Made by a program: the position numbers and the translations under genes. The notes beneath the pieces are model-generated. The model was given only the letters and a program-made list of their open reading frames with translations, was not told the origin of the DNA and made no database searches. Below, piece after piece: positions 23,047-33,937 of a stretch of DNA of 64,000 nt (position 1 is the first letter of the stretch; every line of letters starts with the position of its first letter). The stretch spans positions 5,491,501 through 5,555,500 of the forward strand of contig JALPQD010000088.1 in assembly GCA_023101885.1 (NCBI GenBank). Reading direction: 5' to 3'. This stretch comes from Typhlomys cinereus (taxonomy: Eukaryota; Chordata; Mammalia; Rodentia; Platacanthomyidae).

Positions 23047-23869
23047 GTATAGATGAGCATGGACTTCTACAAACACATCGTGATATTTGGATTTCTGTCA
23101 TCATTCACCAAGGCCTGAATTGAGCGCCATCAATGACTCCCTGGAGACCCAGTAGGGACAATCAAATAGAAACCATTTTGCCACCAATCCCCAAGTCTAG
23201 ATTAAGATTACTCAGTGTCTGAATCTTTTAAGTCTAATAAGAATCCAAGATATTTTTTAAATCTTTTTAGAAAAAAATTAAAAACAAATTTCATGAATTC
23301 TTATTGTTGATTGCCATTTTCTGCAAGGATCAACTGCAACTTTCCTGGAATGTGTTACAGCCCTAAAGCCATTTTTCACCCTTGTTCTTTCACTTGCCAG
23401 AATTATAACCACATACGCATAATCCACGTCCGGTTCCCCACCAGACAATGAGCTCCATACAGGCACGTGTTATATCCACCTGTTCATTTGATGCACACAA
23501 AGCACAAAATGCACATTTTAATTGATCTTTATCATTGATCCTTTTGAAAGGAATCAACTATATGCTAGATTATAATCACCATGACATTTGTCATATGAAA
23601 CTGGTTTTTCTGTACTGTTGATAAAAATCTCTGGAATGACTAAGAAGGAGAAAAATGACTTTGTAATAGTGGCATGTATGGTATGGGAATGACTAATGCT
23701 TTCTGCTTGGATTTATGGCCCACTCAGGCAGGGAACAAATGCTCGTAAACCATTGGAAAGGGAAGCCAGAGACCCTGGGTAGGCACAAACTACTGAGGTT
23801 TAGCTATAAGTTCTTGATAGCAAGCCACCATCTAATACTTATCATATTCATAAACTAGGACAATTCTCA
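23047..23869. other. Intergenic DNA, nothing recognised
   Basis: No gene or clear repeat. Confidence 0.45.
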
Positions 23870-24490
23870 GCCCTCCACCAAGAAACATCCTTTTGCAATG
23901 GAAAGCATTTCATGCAAAGAACTATAGCTGGCCAAAGTGTACAGAGTAAGTTAACTGTGGACTGTTGAGTTCTAAACAATTCATCGAAATCAACTCCCAT
24001 CCCAAAGCTGTAAAACAGAGGGGCAGTAAGAATGTAAGAGCCTGAAGGTGAGGCAGGAGACTGCCAGCAGGATTCTCTGGTCATGACAGGGCTGCCGTAC
24101 CCAAGAATTGGCCTCGGTGATGTCCACTTCCACAAGATTTGGCCTATCAACACTTCACCATGGAAGGGGGAAGATAGCAAGAGATGCTATACTTCCCTAA
24201 GAGATTAAGAGTTGTGCCAGACAGGAGAAGAGAAACTACTTTCTTAAGTGATTTACCCACTGGTAAGTCATCCATGTCCCAGAAAGTATCTGGACATTTT
24301 CCATTATAAGCATCCCAGATGAAACTTAGTGAATGAAACACAAAGCAACATATGGAAGTAGGAGGAAACACTGGTTGTTGGAAAGAAGAAAGTGTGAAGT
24401 GAGAAAGGAGAGAGTAAAATTGCATAGCAAGAAGTGAAAATGACATAAACTCATTGTATTCATGTATAAAAGTGTCAAAGTATGAAAATT
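23870..24490 (+). mobile_element. Diverged polypurine-class repeat
   Basis: Shares 'cctatcaacacttcaccatg', the gtaagtcatccatgtccc-type segment and the aaattcattgtattcatgta end with 15.1-15.4 and 58.1-58.4 kb. Confidence 0.55.
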
Positions 24491-25124
24491 ATATTTTTGA
24501 AAACTATCGATGTCGCTATAGCCTAGGGAAGTAGCCTGCAGGGACTCCTTAGGCCTTCCTGCACACACCTCATTACCTCCTCATTAGTTGCTTTGTCATT
24601 GTGGATGAGTGCATGCACACATTGTGTGTGTGCCCGAGAGAGACAGAGAACACATATACATTGCTTAGTAACATCTTAATACTTCCCACTACATCTGCAA
24701 CTACAAGCATCTTCATTGAAAGTTACATTGGTTACAGGTGAGCAATTGACTCAATTCCCTCTACTGACTACTATATTAGACTTCTCCAGTGTGGGAAGAC
24801 CACAGATTGTGTAAGTGTCCGGGTGAAGATGGACAGAGCCATGGTGATGGGGAACTGGGAAAGTTCACTTCTCTAACACAAAGGTAGGTGAGAGCATCCC
24901 AAAGAACAGCTGCCGGAAAGTAACTTCAGCACACGTAGCATGCTCTGGCTTGAATCCTTTTCAACCTTCAGTTCTGGAAAAGTAAAAGATCCATTTTTAA
25001 CTTAACTAAATACTAAGAGGTACTAATTTGGTGGGAGCTCACGCTCCTGTAAATACATAAATAAAATACATGTGTTTGCTGATTCTAAAATCAGAAGTTA
25101 TTCTGCATCTTTTTTTAATTAGAC
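24491..25124. other. Intergenic DNA, nothing recognised
   Basis: No gene or clear repeat. Confidence 0.45.
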
Positions 25125-25260
25125 ATAATAAATTGTCAATCAGAAGGCAAAGGCAAGAGGATCTTTGCAAGTTCAAGGCCATCCTAGTCTACTTAGCTAG
25201 TTACAAGTAAAACCTTTTTCCAAAAATAAAAGAAGAAATAAAGAAAAAAGAAAGATCTTA
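25125..25260 (+). mobile_element. Old B1-like SINE fragment
   Basis: gaaggcaaaggcaagaggat followed by caagttcaaggccatcctag, the middle of the B1 (7SL-derived) consensus, ending in an A-rich tail. Confidence 0.6.
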
Positions 25261-25394
25261 AGGTTCGTCTCTAGAATAAAATATTAAACTTCTTAATATT
25301 AAATTAAAAGGTATTTTGGGTCAAAATTCACTACATAATCATCTACCACCTTGATGCACATGGTGTTAACTGGCATGATCTCTGTGGAAGTTAA

Positions 25395-25787
25395 ATATAC
25401 AGGTGTCAACTTGACAACCGAAGGCTAAGCTCTCAGCACTTTTGCGGAAGGTTTGTAGTTCAGATAAGCCCTTGAGCAAGCCTGAACGAGATTGTGTGAT
25501 CCCACGTGGGGACACCCAGCCCATAGTGGGTGGGACCATTCCCTGGGCAGGTAGGTGGAAGAGGTAGTCCAGTGAGTTGGCATATTTGGAAAAATCTGTT
25601 ATCTGGTAAGATCTCAGCAATCCTGTGGATATGGTGGGCCAGTTCCCTCAGATCCTGGAGTTGGTTTGAGCTCTCCTGTCAAGCTGGACTGAAAAGTGTA
25701 ACCAGACAATTAGGAAGCCAGAATAAAATCCCTGGTTCCCACAAGCTGCTTTGTCATGAATTTAGTGGCAACTGTATGCAGGCAGAC
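25395..25787. mobile_element. URR1-like DNA transposon relic (tentative)
   Basis: Contains caggtgtcaacttgacaac, ggacacccagcccatagtgg, gtgggaccattccctgggca and gaataaaatccctggttccc in the order I remember for a common non-autonomous rodent hAT repeat. No terminal repeats confirmed. Confidence 0.4.
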
Positions 25788-25804
25788 AGCAACGATCTCT
25801 TTCT

Positions 25805-26254
25805 TTTTTTTAATTTTTTTAAATTTCTTCCACTCATACAAAGTTGTTAAGTAACCCATTCCTTTCCCTCCCTCTACCCCTTCCTGGATCTCCTTGCTCC
25901 CTTCCCTCTTGTCCCCTTCTTTTCCCTCCTCCCTCCCTTTCTCCCAGTGCCCCTCCCCTCCTCCCTACCTCACCCCCTGTTCGTGGAGCATCCTTCAGTG
26001 TGCATGTCAAAACTCAGTGGGTCCTCCTCTCTGGTGAGGTGTAAGGACTCAGTAACATTGCCTAGAGTACTTTTTTGTGTTCCCCTTTAGTACAGGAACA
26101 CTATTGTGGCTGTTAATTCCTTGCCTCTAAGAGTCCTAGTGCCTGTGATCCATACTAGACTTTGAGGGGTCAATGATATGTTGGTCATAGCGCAGGTCAT
26201 GCAAAGTCCTATTATGATTACTTCGGCCCTAACTTATGTGGAGTATCTTGCATA
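25805..26254 (-). mobile_element. Polypurine-tailed retroposon, truncated
   Basis: Minus-strand copy between identical 17-bp duplications agcaacgatctctttct (25788-25804 and 26255-26271). Confidence 0.9.
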
Positions 26255-26544
26255 AGCAACGATCTCTTTCTAAAAGGGAAATTAAACTTAGTCGTGAGAG
26301 GAAGGGAAACACATGGGGCTGTAATGATGTTAGCATTGTGCTGTGATAATGAGGTGAAAGTAAGAAGGAGACTAGCTGGAAGGAGAAGAATGAAGTGTAA
26401 CAAAATAAAAGACAATATCAGAAGTCAACTTAATGGAGAAACTCTTTTACTTCAAATGCTAAGTACACGTGTGCTGCTGCTTTTAAAATCGAAAGCTAAT
26501 ATAAATTAATTGGACATAATTCAATATCAAATTTAAGGTAATTT

Positions 26545-26675
26545 TGCCAGACCTGACGTTGTGCCCCCCTTGTAACACCAGCACTTGGGAGTCTGAGAAA
26601 AGCATCACAAGCCTTGTGTTCAAAAGCCTAAGCTATCTAATGAGAGCCCATCTAAATGAAAATCAAAAATTAATT
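26545..26675 (+). mobile_element. Old B1-like SINE
   Basis: gtaacaccagcacttgggag, then a body with caagccttgtgttcaaaagc and an A-rich end. Confidence 0.6.
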
Positions 26676-26948
26676 CTCAATTATTTTAAGTTTTCTGAGC
26701 AAAATTAGCCATAGATAATAACTGCTATTATTGTGATATACATTCTTCCAGACTCCCAGACATGAAGTAACCTCCAAAAAAGAATATCATCTTATACAAC
26801 GAGTGTTTTGATCTGTCGTTGGAGGGGAATTTTTGTTAAAAATTCATCAATCTGAAAGGCTGGACACACTAAATTTTACCATTGTACCATGCATACCAAA
26901 CCAACTTTTTGTGTCAAACATTAAGCCACATAGATAAATAAAATTATA

Positions 26949-27159
26949 GGGGCTGGAGAGGTGGCTCAGGGGTTAAGCCTCCGCCTTGCAGGCGGAAGGT
27001 CCTGAGTTCGGATCCCAGATCCCACGTATAGACGCCAGGCGGAAGCGGGGGCGGCCTGCGCTTCTGGTCCTGGTAGGGCAGAGCCTGTGAATCCGGGGGC
27101 AGAAGGAGGTGGAGGCGGCCATGGTGGTTCCCAATTCGTCCGTGGTTTTACACACACAG

Positions 27160-27193
<34 letters not shown>

Positions 27194-27233
27194 ACACGCA
27201 CATGCGCAGTTGAATAAAAAATAATAATAAAAA
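26949..27233 (+). mobile_element. Young DIP/B2-type SINE
   Basis: Near-consensus copy rich in CpG, flanked by the identical 17-bp duplication agataaataaaattata (26932-26948 and 27234-27250). Confidence 0.95.
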
Positions 27234-27275
27234 AGATAAATAAAATTATAATAATAAAAATTAAGCCACATTCTT

Positions 27276-27342
27276 TTTTAACAACCAATTAAGTCAGTTT
27301 ATTAGAACACGACTTAGGCATCTAAGCATCTACACTAGTGAC
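27276..27342 (-). mobile_element. 67-bp truncated retrocopy of a polyadenylated transcript
   Basis: Flanked by the identical 16-bp duplication attaagccacattctt (27260-27275 and 27343-27358). Read on the minus strand it carries ctaataaactgac, i.e. an AATAAA signal about 20 nt before its A-run. This is a processed-RNA 3' end; the source gene is not recognised. Confidence 0.7.
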
Positions 27343-27358
27343 ATTAAGCCACATTCTT

Positions 27359-27929
27359 ATATCTTTTACTTTTGAACTGTATTGTGAGAACATTTTTGTA
27401 CTCACAACATCAAGCATTTGGTTTACTAATACTTTAACTTGAATTCCTAAAACACAATTTCATAGTAATAGGATTTGCACTTTTTAATACTCTAGTTTCT
27501 CTTCAGATCGTATAAATCTTTCACCTTTTAAGTTTTAACATATTTCAAGAATGCCACTCTTACTAAAATTTGTCCCTGAATTTCTTCCTATTGATCTTAT
27601 CCGATCTTATTTCTTTCTTCCTTCATATCAACAGAAGTTTGAGAAACAAACTAGTCTCCCAATATTGCATGTGCATCTCCTATGATCACAACATTCTCAA
27701 TCAAATTTTGGGAACTATGCTACGTCAACACATCTTTCAAAATTTAATAATGCTCAGTAGAAACTAAACACAGTGGCCTGAAGGCAATTCAATTCCAAAC
27801 ACAATAATATATACACAATACAGGTCAAATATGAATACCTAGACAGGAACCTGCCAACACCCTCCCAGCGGTGAGCACTCACAGCTCCTAACCATCCTCC
27901 TAGCAGCATCTGACATGCATCACATCGAC
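27359..27929. other. Intergenic DNA, nothing recognised
   Basis: AT-rich, no gene. Confidence 0.45.
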
Positions 27930-28065
27930 GGTTCACATTATGGCACACGCTACAGCCCTGGCACTTGGGAAGTCGAGAGGATTAATTGAGCTCTGAAGTG
28001 AACCCAGTATAGGCAACGTAGTGAATATCCCATTTCAAAACCTGAAAGAAAGAAAAGAAGTGGAG
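27930..28065 (+). mobile_element. Old B1-like SINE
   Basis: acagccctggcacttgggaa, aggattaattgagctctgaa and a purine-rich A tail (gaaagaaagaaaag). Confidence 0.6.
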
Positions 28066-29105
28066 GAAGAAGAGGTACATAATAATCAAGAATCATTCCT
28101 TTGGTTATCTTAAGTGTCCAAAAGCCCAATTTATCACTCAATCAGAGTAATTATCAAAATTATTTTGAATTACAAATGAGATTAAAATAAGGATATTATT
28201 TTTGCATCTTTTCTTTCTATAGTTTAGGAACAAAAGTTTTTAGCAAAAAGAAAAAACCTTTCATGTGAATCGTTGGTATCTATTCAGAAGAAACAGTTGG
28301 CAAGTCTTTGAACTGATACCTGAAATAGTATAAAGACAAACTCTTTAAATACATGCATGCAAGCTGACTAAATGTATCCTTTTAAAAATGATCACTTAAA
28401 ATGAATATGCGATAGTTCTTAATATTACATAGAGACAAAAGGAAATGAAAGGAAAATTCTTGGAAGAATGACTCAAGTAATACCAGAGAATTAGAAAATC
28501 CTCACCTCCCTAGGTAAATAAAAGCAGGTAACTATGACGCGAGTGTGTATTTTCAAGCAAATACAGAAGAAAAACCCATTAGCTATTTAAAAAATACACA
28601 CATTTAATGTTGGCCTGTTTCAATTTTAAGTAAAGCAATTCCAAAAATACAAACTGAACATCAGAGCCATGTGAACCACCCTGATGAAATAAAACAGACA
28701 TTCACAATAATTACGTCTAAAGACAATTTGGCTTATAAAGTATGTTAAAGAACGTTACTAAAAATACTGCTGGTGTTCAGTTAGAGTTAAAGGACTCTGG
28801 TAAAATGAAATAATATGATACAACTGGAGTGAATACGTTCACACGGGATTTACGTTTTCCATTACCCCTAGATATAAACAAACATTCAAAAATCAACGCA
28901 AACTCTGTGTTATTCAAATATTGCAACTGCAAGAAAGGCAACTTTAAATTAAGAGCTAGGGAAAAATCAAGTTTTGGTGGAGGTAAACAGAAGTGACGGC
29001 TTTTAATTTGCACTTTTGTAAAGCTCATTTTTTTGAAACTAGGGTAGGTAATTAAGCCACACGTAGGTTTTGTCTTCTTTTTTTCTTTAATTCATTGATT
29101 CATTT
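28066..29105. other. Intergenic DNA, nothing recognised
   Basis: AT-rich unique-looking DNA, about 1 kb. Confidence 0.45.
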
Positions 29106-29109
29106 ACTT

Positions 29110-29310
29110 ATTCATTTAGTGTGTGTGTGAGAGAGAGAGAGAGAGAGACAGGTGACAGAGAGAGAGAGAAAGTATGTAAGCGTGATGTCTACATGCATGT
29201 ACATATTAGAGGACAATTTGTGGCAGTCAGTTCTCTCCTTCCACCACATGGGAATCGCCATCAGATTCAGTGACTAGTGCCTTTGCCTGCTGAACCATCT
29301 TGCCAGTCCC
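29110..29310 (-). mobile_element. B2-like SINE with (GA)n
   Basis: Complement of a B2-type head at the right (tgctgaaccatcttgccagt), ttctctccttccaccacatg in the body and a GA-rich 3' side at 29129-29170. Confidence 0.65.
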
Positions 29311-29839
29311 CTCCATTTTCTATGAAGACAAAGTTTACAACATCCCAGAGGACGCCTTGTACTTCCATTGAAAAATAATAATAATAATTCCCTTGGAGTT
29401 TCACGTAGGGAGAACTGAGCAGATTCCATCCCCAATGAAGACAGATTCTCTTCCTTTGAGACTCCCTTGATAAGTGGTAGTAAAGCTTCAAAGAGATTAT
29501 ATCATCTCCACAGCTTATTGCAGCATGCTAGGTGACAGAACACCAGTCATAGGTTGTCCATTACAGATTGTTGACAGATTAAATTAGGATCCCTATTGGA
29601 TTGTGTACCTTAAGCACATCTCAATGGAAGATTATTAAAAATAAATGTAAATAAAAATTTTAAAATGATAAAGAAACAAATATATCAAGACAGTTTTTTA
29701 ACATGACACGGTTTTTAATCACGATATGGCAAATTTGTAAGGGTTTGATTTCAAAGCAGTGTTTGATGTAGGGCTCTTTTATGCAGAAATGGTCATCACA
29801 ACTGATAGACAAAGCATCTTTAGTGTTTCAAGACTTATA

Positions 29840-29976
29840 TGGTGGGGTTAGTGAGATCAGCAAGTAAGGTGCCTGCTTACAAACCTGGTGATCCGAGCTT
29901 GATCTCCAGAAGCCCACCTGGTAGAAGGAGAGAACTGACTTCTGAAAGCCATCTTCTGAATTCCTCCCATGAACCA

Positions 29977-30057
<81 letters not shown>

Positions 30058-30112
30058 GCTCTCTCTCTTTTGCCCTTGCCCTCTCCCTCTCTCTCCCTAA
30101 GTAAATGTAAAA
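29840..30112 (+). mobile_element. B2-like SINE with large (TC)n expansion
   Basis: ggggttagtgagatcagcaa head, B-box-like gagcttgatctccagaagcc, (TC)n at about 29979-30074, tail ctaagtaaatgtaaaaag. Confidence 0.7.
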
Positions 30113-30204
30113 AGAGTCAGATGATAAACATAAAACTACTTTGTTTATTTAATGGTGTTTTCAGCAATGTGCACTCAGTTGAAAAAAATTAAAGAAATCA
30201 TTAT

Positions 30205-30355
30205 GTCTATTTTTAAGTTTATTTTATTTATTTGAGAGAAAGAGAGAGAATGCATGCCATAACAACTCTCAGAAGTTGCTCACCCTGTGGGTGGGCACTG
30301 GGGATGGCACTCAAGTCTCCAGTTTACCGGCTGAAGTATCTTGCTGGCCAAATAC
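30205..30355 (-). mobile_element. B2-like SINE fragment
   Basis: Starts taagtttattttatttattt with GA-rich run and ends ggctgaagtatcttgctggc, the complement of a SINE head. Confidence 0.55.
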
Positions 30356-30944
30356 AGTCATTTCTTTTGAGAAAATATGCAGGTAACACAGGTGGAAACT
30401 GTATAAATGATGACAGTGAAAAGATGAATGAAATTCTGTTGGCATTCCTTTTAAGGGATCAAACTAGTTCCCCCCCAACACCCTCCAAAAAAATATGCTA
30501 TTGAAGTATCATGTTTAAAAAAAATGGCCTGTTGAGGCAGGTAAAGTTTCCGACGGTTCCAGCACCTCACAGAGCTGCAATCACAGGCAGCTATGCACAA
30601 CAGTGAGAGACTTTACCATCTGAACTGATCCCACTAGCTCCCCTTTGTAGTACTCTAAACCAGTCACACTGACAGTCACATCCATCGCTGCACTTGCTTG
30701 TATATAACCATTGTTTGCTTTGTCTAAAATTAGATGGGAAGGGGTTCCTTCGGTTCTACCTCAAAGTTACCCTATTAAGCAGTCTGATGGCAATCACCTA
30801 AGGCTGCTTACACAGATGATATCTCTCCTCAATTCATTGTCTTAGAAAGGTCCAGTGTCAAAGGAACAAGAACAAAAAGCAAATGTTATTCCAATAGACA
30901 GGAGCTGAAGAAAAGTAAGCCACTTAAGGTTCAGATGAGGGCCA

Positions 30945-31080
30945 GAGAGATAGCTCAGCAGGTAAAGTCATCTTCTCACAATCCCAAGCATCCCGAGTTC
31001 AATCCCCACAGGTCCACATGGCGGAAGGAGACTTCTGAAAGGTGTCCTCTGACCTCCACCCAAGTGTCATGACATGCATT

Positions 31081-31142
<62 letters not shown>

Positions 31143-31165
31143 TTCTCGTAAGTAAATAAAATATT
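30945..31165 (+). mobile_element. B2-like SINE with (TC)n
   Basis: gccagagagatagctcagca head, cgagttcaatccccacaggt B-box region, (TC)n at about 31083-31139, tail taagtaaataaaatattc. Confidence 0.75.
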
Positions 31166-31333
31166 CTTTATAAGTTAAGAAAGAGACCCAGAAAAAACTT
31201 GATTATGGTTATAATGGTTTTTCTTCAATAAAATGATATAACCTCCCAATTTCACTACACGTGTCAAGTAGTCTTCAAACATCATCCAAGCCACTTACTT
31301 GCTGCTCATATTCAACACCTGTTTCTTTTTTAT

Positions 31334-31576
31334 TTCTTTTTTTCACTCATACAAAATTGATAAGTACCCCATTCCCCTCCCTCCCTCCCTCCCTCCACCC
31401 CTCCCTGGACCCTCTTGTTCCCTCCTCTCTTTTCCCCTTCCTTCCCCCCTCCCTCACTTTTTCCCAGCACCTCCCCCCCCCATTCTGGAGCATCCTTCAC
31501 TGTGCATGTCAAACTTCCCTCTGGGTCCTCCTCTCTGATGAGGTGTAAGGACTCAGTGGCATTGCCTATAATGTAA
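31334..31576 (-). mobile_element. Polypurine-tailed retroposon, truncated
   Basis: Minus-strand family copy between two gtttcttttt(a/t)at-type repeats (about 31321 and 31577). A further short purine-tail copy, also minus, lies at about 31630-31765 next to the cofilin pseudogene. Confidence 0.7.
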
Positions 31577-31769
31577 GTTTCTTTTTAATAACATCTCTTT
31601 TTTTGTATCAAGGACCTTATTTTTTTCTCCCACTTTTTATTTTTTTTTAATCATACAAGCTCAATAGGTACCCTCATCCTCTTCCTCCCTCCTCCCCTCC
31701 CCAGTCCTCCCTTGTACTCACCCCCTTCCTCCCCTTCCTTTCACCCCTCCCTTCTAATTCTTCTAATTC

Positions 31770-32173
31770 TTTAGAATTAGCATAAATCATCTTGCTTTTT
31801 AATGACGCGCTTTCAGAAGCCCAGAGCACGAAGGCTCGGGCTTTCTTCCTTACATTCTTTCGTTTCCTTTGCGGCACTGAAAAAGCATCAGCAGAACCCT
31901 TCAGAGGCATCAGCGGCACGAAAGGTGAGCAGGGTACAGCATCACGCATACCTCCCAGCAGGATCTGCTTTGCTTCCCTGTGTAGCTCTCTGTCTTTTGC
32001 CATCACTTTCTTTCTTTTCCTTTCTTTTCTTTTTCTTTATCCTTGTCAATCTCTTCTTACTTACTTTCCCATGATTACTATCCCATCATTACTTTTATCA
32101 TCTTCTTACTTACTTTCCCATCATTAAAACCTGTAGTGACACCATCGTTCACAGTAACTCCAGATGTGGTCGT
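31770..32173 (-). pseudogene. CFL2P: Cofilin-2 processed pseudogene, truncated and disrupted
   Basis: Read on the minus strand, the conceptual product has several cofilin-2 signatures in order: SGVTVND near the N-terminus, then FND.KV, DGKRQ-like and EAKQILLGG, and finally a stretch ending in LKSKMIYANSK, matching the actin-binding region of the family. SGVTVND and EAKQIL favour CFL2 over CFL1 or destrin (family knowledge). There are no introns. The start codon is lost, an imperfect 49-bp tandem duplication (21-nt identical cores at 32052-32072 and 32101-32121) introduces stops, and homology ends near codon 120 of 166, next to a polypurine tail. It is a dead L1-mediated retrocopy. Its retained CpGs make it look CpG-rich against its surroundings. 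Confidence 0.85.
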
Positions 32174-32569
32174 CTCCCTGTTGGTGGCTGTGTTTCCAGA
32201 TTCCCCCCTTGGGTTCCAGTTCAAATGTAACAACTGTGACAGCTCTGAGGATCCACAGAGGCTTCACAAAAGTAAAAAGCAAAGATGAAACATAACAAAT
32301 GTTACAGCCCCTTGGTAAAGGCTAAAGCATAGCGTGCAAAGCAGAAGATAAATCACAGGCAAATACAGAGTCCAATCATATCTACCTATCCTAAGCAAAG
32401 ACACAGAAGTGTGTTGGCTCTTCCTGAAAACTCAGGGTAAATACAGTGAGGAATGAGAGCCATCCAGATAATGAGTGTGGAGACCTCAAAGACAAGACTC
32501 TGGCCAGTTTTCCTAAGTAATCATGATGACATGCATGCTTGCCACAGCCTTCATGCTATAACAAATGTA
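32174..32569. other. Intergenic DNA, nothing recognised
   Basis: No gene or clear repeat. Confidence 0.45.
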
Positions 32570-33835
32570 TTTTTTGCTCACACGTGTGTACTGCATGTTT
32601 GTGGGTGTATGTGTCTGTACCCACAGGACAACTGAGTTGCGTGCCTGTGGAGGTGACACTGGGAATCACCCTGGATTTTGCTCTCCCACCTTGCTGCTTT
32701 GCTCTGGAGTTTCCCAGGCTCCACTATCCAGGTTCAGAACTGCAAACTGCCATCATTACCCCCAGCATTTTTTTTAGTTATTTATTCTTTTTCCCAATCA
32801 TACAAGCTTAATAAGTACCCCTGTTCCCTCCCTCCTCCACCCCTCCCCAGTCCCCCGTGCACCCTCCCCCTCTTTTCCCCTTCCTTTCATCCCCTCCCTC
32901 CCTTTCTCTTAGTGCCCCCCTCTTCTCCCCTCCCATTTCCTGGAGCATCCTTTAGTGTGAATGTCAAACTTCCCTCTATCCTCCACTCTAGTGATGTATA
33001 AGGACTCAGTGGCATAGCCCAGAACTCTTTCTCATGCTCCCCTTTAGTATGGGAACACTATTATGACTGTTAGTCCCTTGCCTCTAAGGATTCCAGTGCC
33101 TGTGATCCATGCTAGACTTTGGGGGGGCGGGTCATTGATATGTCAGTTATTGCACAGGTCATGCAAAGTCCAATTATGGCTACTGTAGCCCTAACTTGTG
33201 TGGAGTATCTTGCGTATCATTGCTCCTCCCCATCTTCAGGCTCTTACAATCTAACTGCCCCCTCTTCCACAAATTTCCCTGAGCTTTAGGATGGGGAGAA
33301 ATTTGGCTGGTCTGGTCCCAGGTGATTAATGATTCTGATGTTCTGAATTATAATTTATTGTTGTTTTCAGTCTTGCTTTTCCTGTACCACTCTTAACTCC
33401 ATCCTGACTCATATTGAAGGTCACCTCCTAACCAGAGATAAAAGGCTGCTTAAATGGAGTCTTGCTATAAGAGTAGATTCAAAGGTAGATGGAATAAGAG
33501 TAGGAGACTGCAGTGAGGGTGGAGGGGTCAGTCTCCCGTTTGCAGGATGGTTACCATCTGCCAGACTCTATACCCTTCCTGACTGGTGAGATCAAACCCC
33601 CTCAGTTGCAAGTGACTAGGAAGGAAAGCAAGTGAGCGTAACCAGATGTCTCACTACTTACTTGCAATACTTGATGGTGACCTATTTTCTCTGCTGTAGC
33701 ATGATCCCCTCTCTCCTTATTTCTGGTACCCCAGCATTTTTAACCGGGAATCTGGGGATCCAAACACATTTCATTTTGCTTGCGAGGGAAAAGGCTTTAT
33801 TTAGCCCCTGAGCCATCTCCCCATCCCTGTAACAA
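32570..33835 (-). mobile_element. SINE (minus) split by a retroposon
   Basis: SINE 3' and middle parts at 32570-32772, 5' part and head complement at 33729-33835 (cctgagccatctccccatcc). The halves are separated by the retroposon at 32773-33728, with a 13-bp duplication ccccagcattttt on each side. Confidence 0.85.
32773..33728 (-). mobile_element. Unspliced copy of the polypurine-tailed retroposon
   Basis: About 956 bp, flanked by ccccagcattttt (32760-32772 and 33729-33741). On its sense (minus) strand: exon 1 part ends ...ttgcaa at 33662; intron begins GTAAGT at 33661 and ends ctctggttag at 33428 (234 nt); exon 2 starts gaggtgacc at 33427 and runs to the polypurine tract and tail. No long open frame. 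The intron is exactly what is missing from the copy at 21213-21878. Confidence 0.82.
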
Positions 33836-33884
33836 CGTTTGAGCAGCATTCGATAAATGACCTCGCCAGCACCTGACGCCGCAC

Positions 33885-33910
33885 TGCTAACCCTACCTGT
33901 CTTCCCCAAG
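33885..33910 (+). promoter_or_regulatory. Candidate branch point and 3' splice site of the OR4D6 coding exon
   Basis: TGCTAAC at 33885-33891 fits the mammalian branch-point consensus. It is followed by a pyrimidine-rich stretch and CCCCAAG ending at 33910, 20 nt after the branch adenosine and 27 nt before the OR4D6 ATG. OR genes commonly splice a 5' non-coding exon onto the coding exon just upstream of the ATG, which fits this placement. Inference from sequence only. Confidence 0.5.
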
Positions 33911-33937
33911 GCAAACCTGGAAGAAGGTCATCCTACC

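Noticed and set aside
31795..31930. CpG-rich patch with a cacgaaag|gtgagc donor-like motif, as a promoter or 5' exon of OR4D6
   Set aside because: The sequence is antisense to the cofilin-2 processed pseudogene; its CpGs come from the retrocopied coding sequence.
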